Assembly (NCBI GenBank): GCA_003223595.1
Contig: QHVR01000123.1
Coordinates: 1 to 17,135 of the forward strand
Direction of reading: 5' to 3'
DNA: 17,135 nt
DNA from: Acidobacteriota bacterium
GTDB lineage: Bacteria > Acidobacteriota > Terriglobia > Terriglobales > Acidobacteriaceae
A program made the translations under genes and the position numbers. Every line of letters begins with the position of its first letter. Within the stretch, counting starts at the first letter, position 1. This document shows positions 15,868-17,135 of this stretch, piece by piece. Under the pieces are notes generated by a model. The model saw only the letters and a list, made by a program, of their open reading frames with translations, was not told the DNA's origin and made no database searches.

Positions 15868-17135
15868 ATGATGCTGGCGGCGCGCAATCTTTTGCGCACG
15901 ACCTCGTTTGCTTTCGCTCTGATCGGAACCTCGTTCGCCCAAACCTTCTCGGCGCCAAAGCATTACCCACCTTTTACGGATAGCTATCAATTCGTGGTTG
16001 GCGATTTCAATCGCGACGGAGCTGCCGATCTGATTGGCGTCGCGAACGTCAGCGGCAGCACTCAGATCTATCTCTATCTCAACAATGGCTCAGGCGCGTT
16101 CGGAACGCCGAAGCCGATTTCCGGAACCTCCGGTGCTCTACGGGCGCAAGTCGGCGATTTCAATCAGGACGGTAATCTCGATTTCGCCTTCGCGAAAAAT
16201 GCTCAGGTGGGCGTCTGCCTTGGTGATGGTAAGGGGAACTTCGCTGCCCCGGTATTTCACAACATCAACGGCGCAGCCGATTCCATCGCAGTCGGCGATT
16301 TCAATGTCGACGGCAGGGCCGACATCGCAGCCCTTTCCGACATCACCAAGACGGTCACCGTGCTGTCCAACACTGGATCCTCGTTTAGTGCGTATCATTT
16401 CAGCGTCCCGCTCTACTACTCGTCCCACAACTCGGGATATGCGCCCGACCACGTCAGCTCTCTCGTCACGGGTGATCTCCGTGGCGGTCACCGCTTCGAT
16501 CTTGCGTATCTAGACGCCTGCGCTGATTCCAGTTGCGGTCCGGGGCTTTCTCGAATCTATGCACTCAGCAACAATGGCAATAATTCTTTCACTCCTCATT
16601 TGCTGAATGACCAGGTCTCCGGAAGCGGACAAATGTTCGCTGCCGATGTCGATCTTGACGGAAGAGTCGATCTGCTGGTCTCGTCTTCCGCCGGCGGTTA
16701 CGGCGCGGCCCTGGTAGTCGAGTACAGCAACGCCAATGGAAGCTTTACACCGGTCTACGCGGACGACAGCAATATAAATGCCGGTATTCCACTTACCGTC
16801 GTGGTTGTTGACTTCAACAATGATGACATCGAAGACGTTGCGGCCCTGACTGACTTGAATCTGTACGGGAGCGCAGAGTCCGGCTTCGATCTCTACCCCG
16901 GCAAGGGCGGCCGCAGCGGGTTCAATGCGCCCAAGCATTTTGCCGACAACACCAACTACTCGCCGCGCGGGGGCTTCGCCGCGGCTTTCTTCGATAAAGA
17001 TGGAAGGCGCGACATAGCGCTCGATGACGCCACCGGGCTGGCGTTATTCCTCAATACGACTGCCACAACGAACGATCCGTGCACCTACTTAACAGGAGTC
17101 GTCTTGCACCGATGCCTGCCCGCCGCTAACGGCAG
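15868..17135 (+). CDS. secreted FG-GAP/VCBS repeat protein, C-terminus missing
   Basis: Open from ATG 15868 to the window edge (422 codons, no stop). Residues 4-24 form a signal peptide ending SFAQ. The rest is a beta-propeller-like series of FG-GAP/VCBS repeats, each with a calcium-binding loop of the type DFNxDGxxDl: residues 46-55, 97-106, 144-153, 203-212 (degenerate, GDLRGGHRFDL), 260-269, 315-324 and 375-383. Such proteins are extracellular, and by family are linked to adhesion or ligand binding; enzymatic activity is not indicated. AAGGAG precedes the first ATG by 5 nt and the second (15871) by 8 nt, so either may be used. After the repeats the sequence becomes Thr- and Cys-containing (NDPCTYLTGVVLHRCLP), probably the start of a C-terminal domain. 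It is divergent from the ADOP gene, with 366 bp between. Confidence 0.9.
   Translation, partial: MMLAARNLLRTTSFAFALIGTSFAQTFSAPKHYPPFTDSYQFVVGDFNRDGAADLIGVANVSGSTQIYLYLNNGSGAFGTPKPISGTSGALRAQVGDFNQDGNLDFAFAKNAQVGVCLGDGKGNFAAPVFHNINGAADSIAVGDFNVDGRADIAALSDITKTVTVLSNTGSSFSAYHFSVPLYYSSHNSGYAPDHVSSLVTGDLRGGHRFDLAYLDACADSSCGPGLSRIYALSNNGNNSFTPHLLNDQVSGSGQMFAADVDLDGRVDLLVSSSAGGYGAALVVEYSNANGSFTPVYADDSNINAGIPLTVVVVDFNNDDIEDVAALTDLNLYGSAESGFDLYPGKGGRSGFNAPKHFADNTNYSPRGGFAAAFFDKDGRRDIALDDATGLALFLNTTATTNDPCTYLTGVVLHRCLPAANG

Overview
The window reads like a chromosomal segment of an acidobacterium, probably of the Terriglobia type. The reasons are an 830-residue duplicated permease of the ADOP type (acidobacterial duplicated orphan permease), a secreted FG-GAP/VCBS repeat protein, secreted glycosidases beside housekeeping genes, moderately high G+C, and intergenic CGGAT repeats. 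This placement rests on gene content only; no rRNA gene is present. I see no phage, plasmid, insertion-sequence or CRISPR signature.

Left part (1-2622). The first codons of an RRM RNA-binding protein and a 52-residue basic protein lie on the minus strand. A 531-bp gap without a convincing gene separates them from a cold-shock protein on the plus strand, which has its own terminator. A small hydrophilic unknown protein follows. Next comes a divergent pair: an exported two-cysteine protein (minus) and an O6-alkylguanine-DNA alkyltransferase (plus).

Centre (2777-7709). ftsH (membrane AAA+ zinc protease) and gyrB (gyrase subunit B) are each followed by a terminator hairpin with the same GGCGGCC/GGCCGCC stem and by a repeat with three CGGAT words 10 bp apart. 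gyrB has a perfect extended -10 element with a small dyad next to it.

Right part (7820-13002). A secreted GH27 alpha-galactosidase is convergent with a minus-strand pair: a DnaC/DnaI-like AAA+ ATPase followed by a shortened UvrC-like protein. The latter keeps the cysteine cluster and UVR motif but lacks the C-terminal nuclease half. An HU gene with a recognisable promoter and terminator follows, then a secreted GH130-type mannoside enzyme starting 14 nt after the HU terminator T-run. GH27 plus GH130 suggests, by inference only, use of galactomannan-like polysaccharide.

Right end (13009-17135). The ADOP permease is on the minus strand. Upstream of it I find a good -24/-12 (sigma-54) promoter match about 20 nt before the start region, and two similar 14-bp dyads exactly 20 bp apart about 100 bp further upstream. 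This is the arrangement expected for an NtrC-type activator, and it is the most interesting regulatory signal in the window. A divergent FG-GAP/VCBS gene runs off the right edge. Most of the gene content is ordinary; the unexplained material is mainly intergenic.
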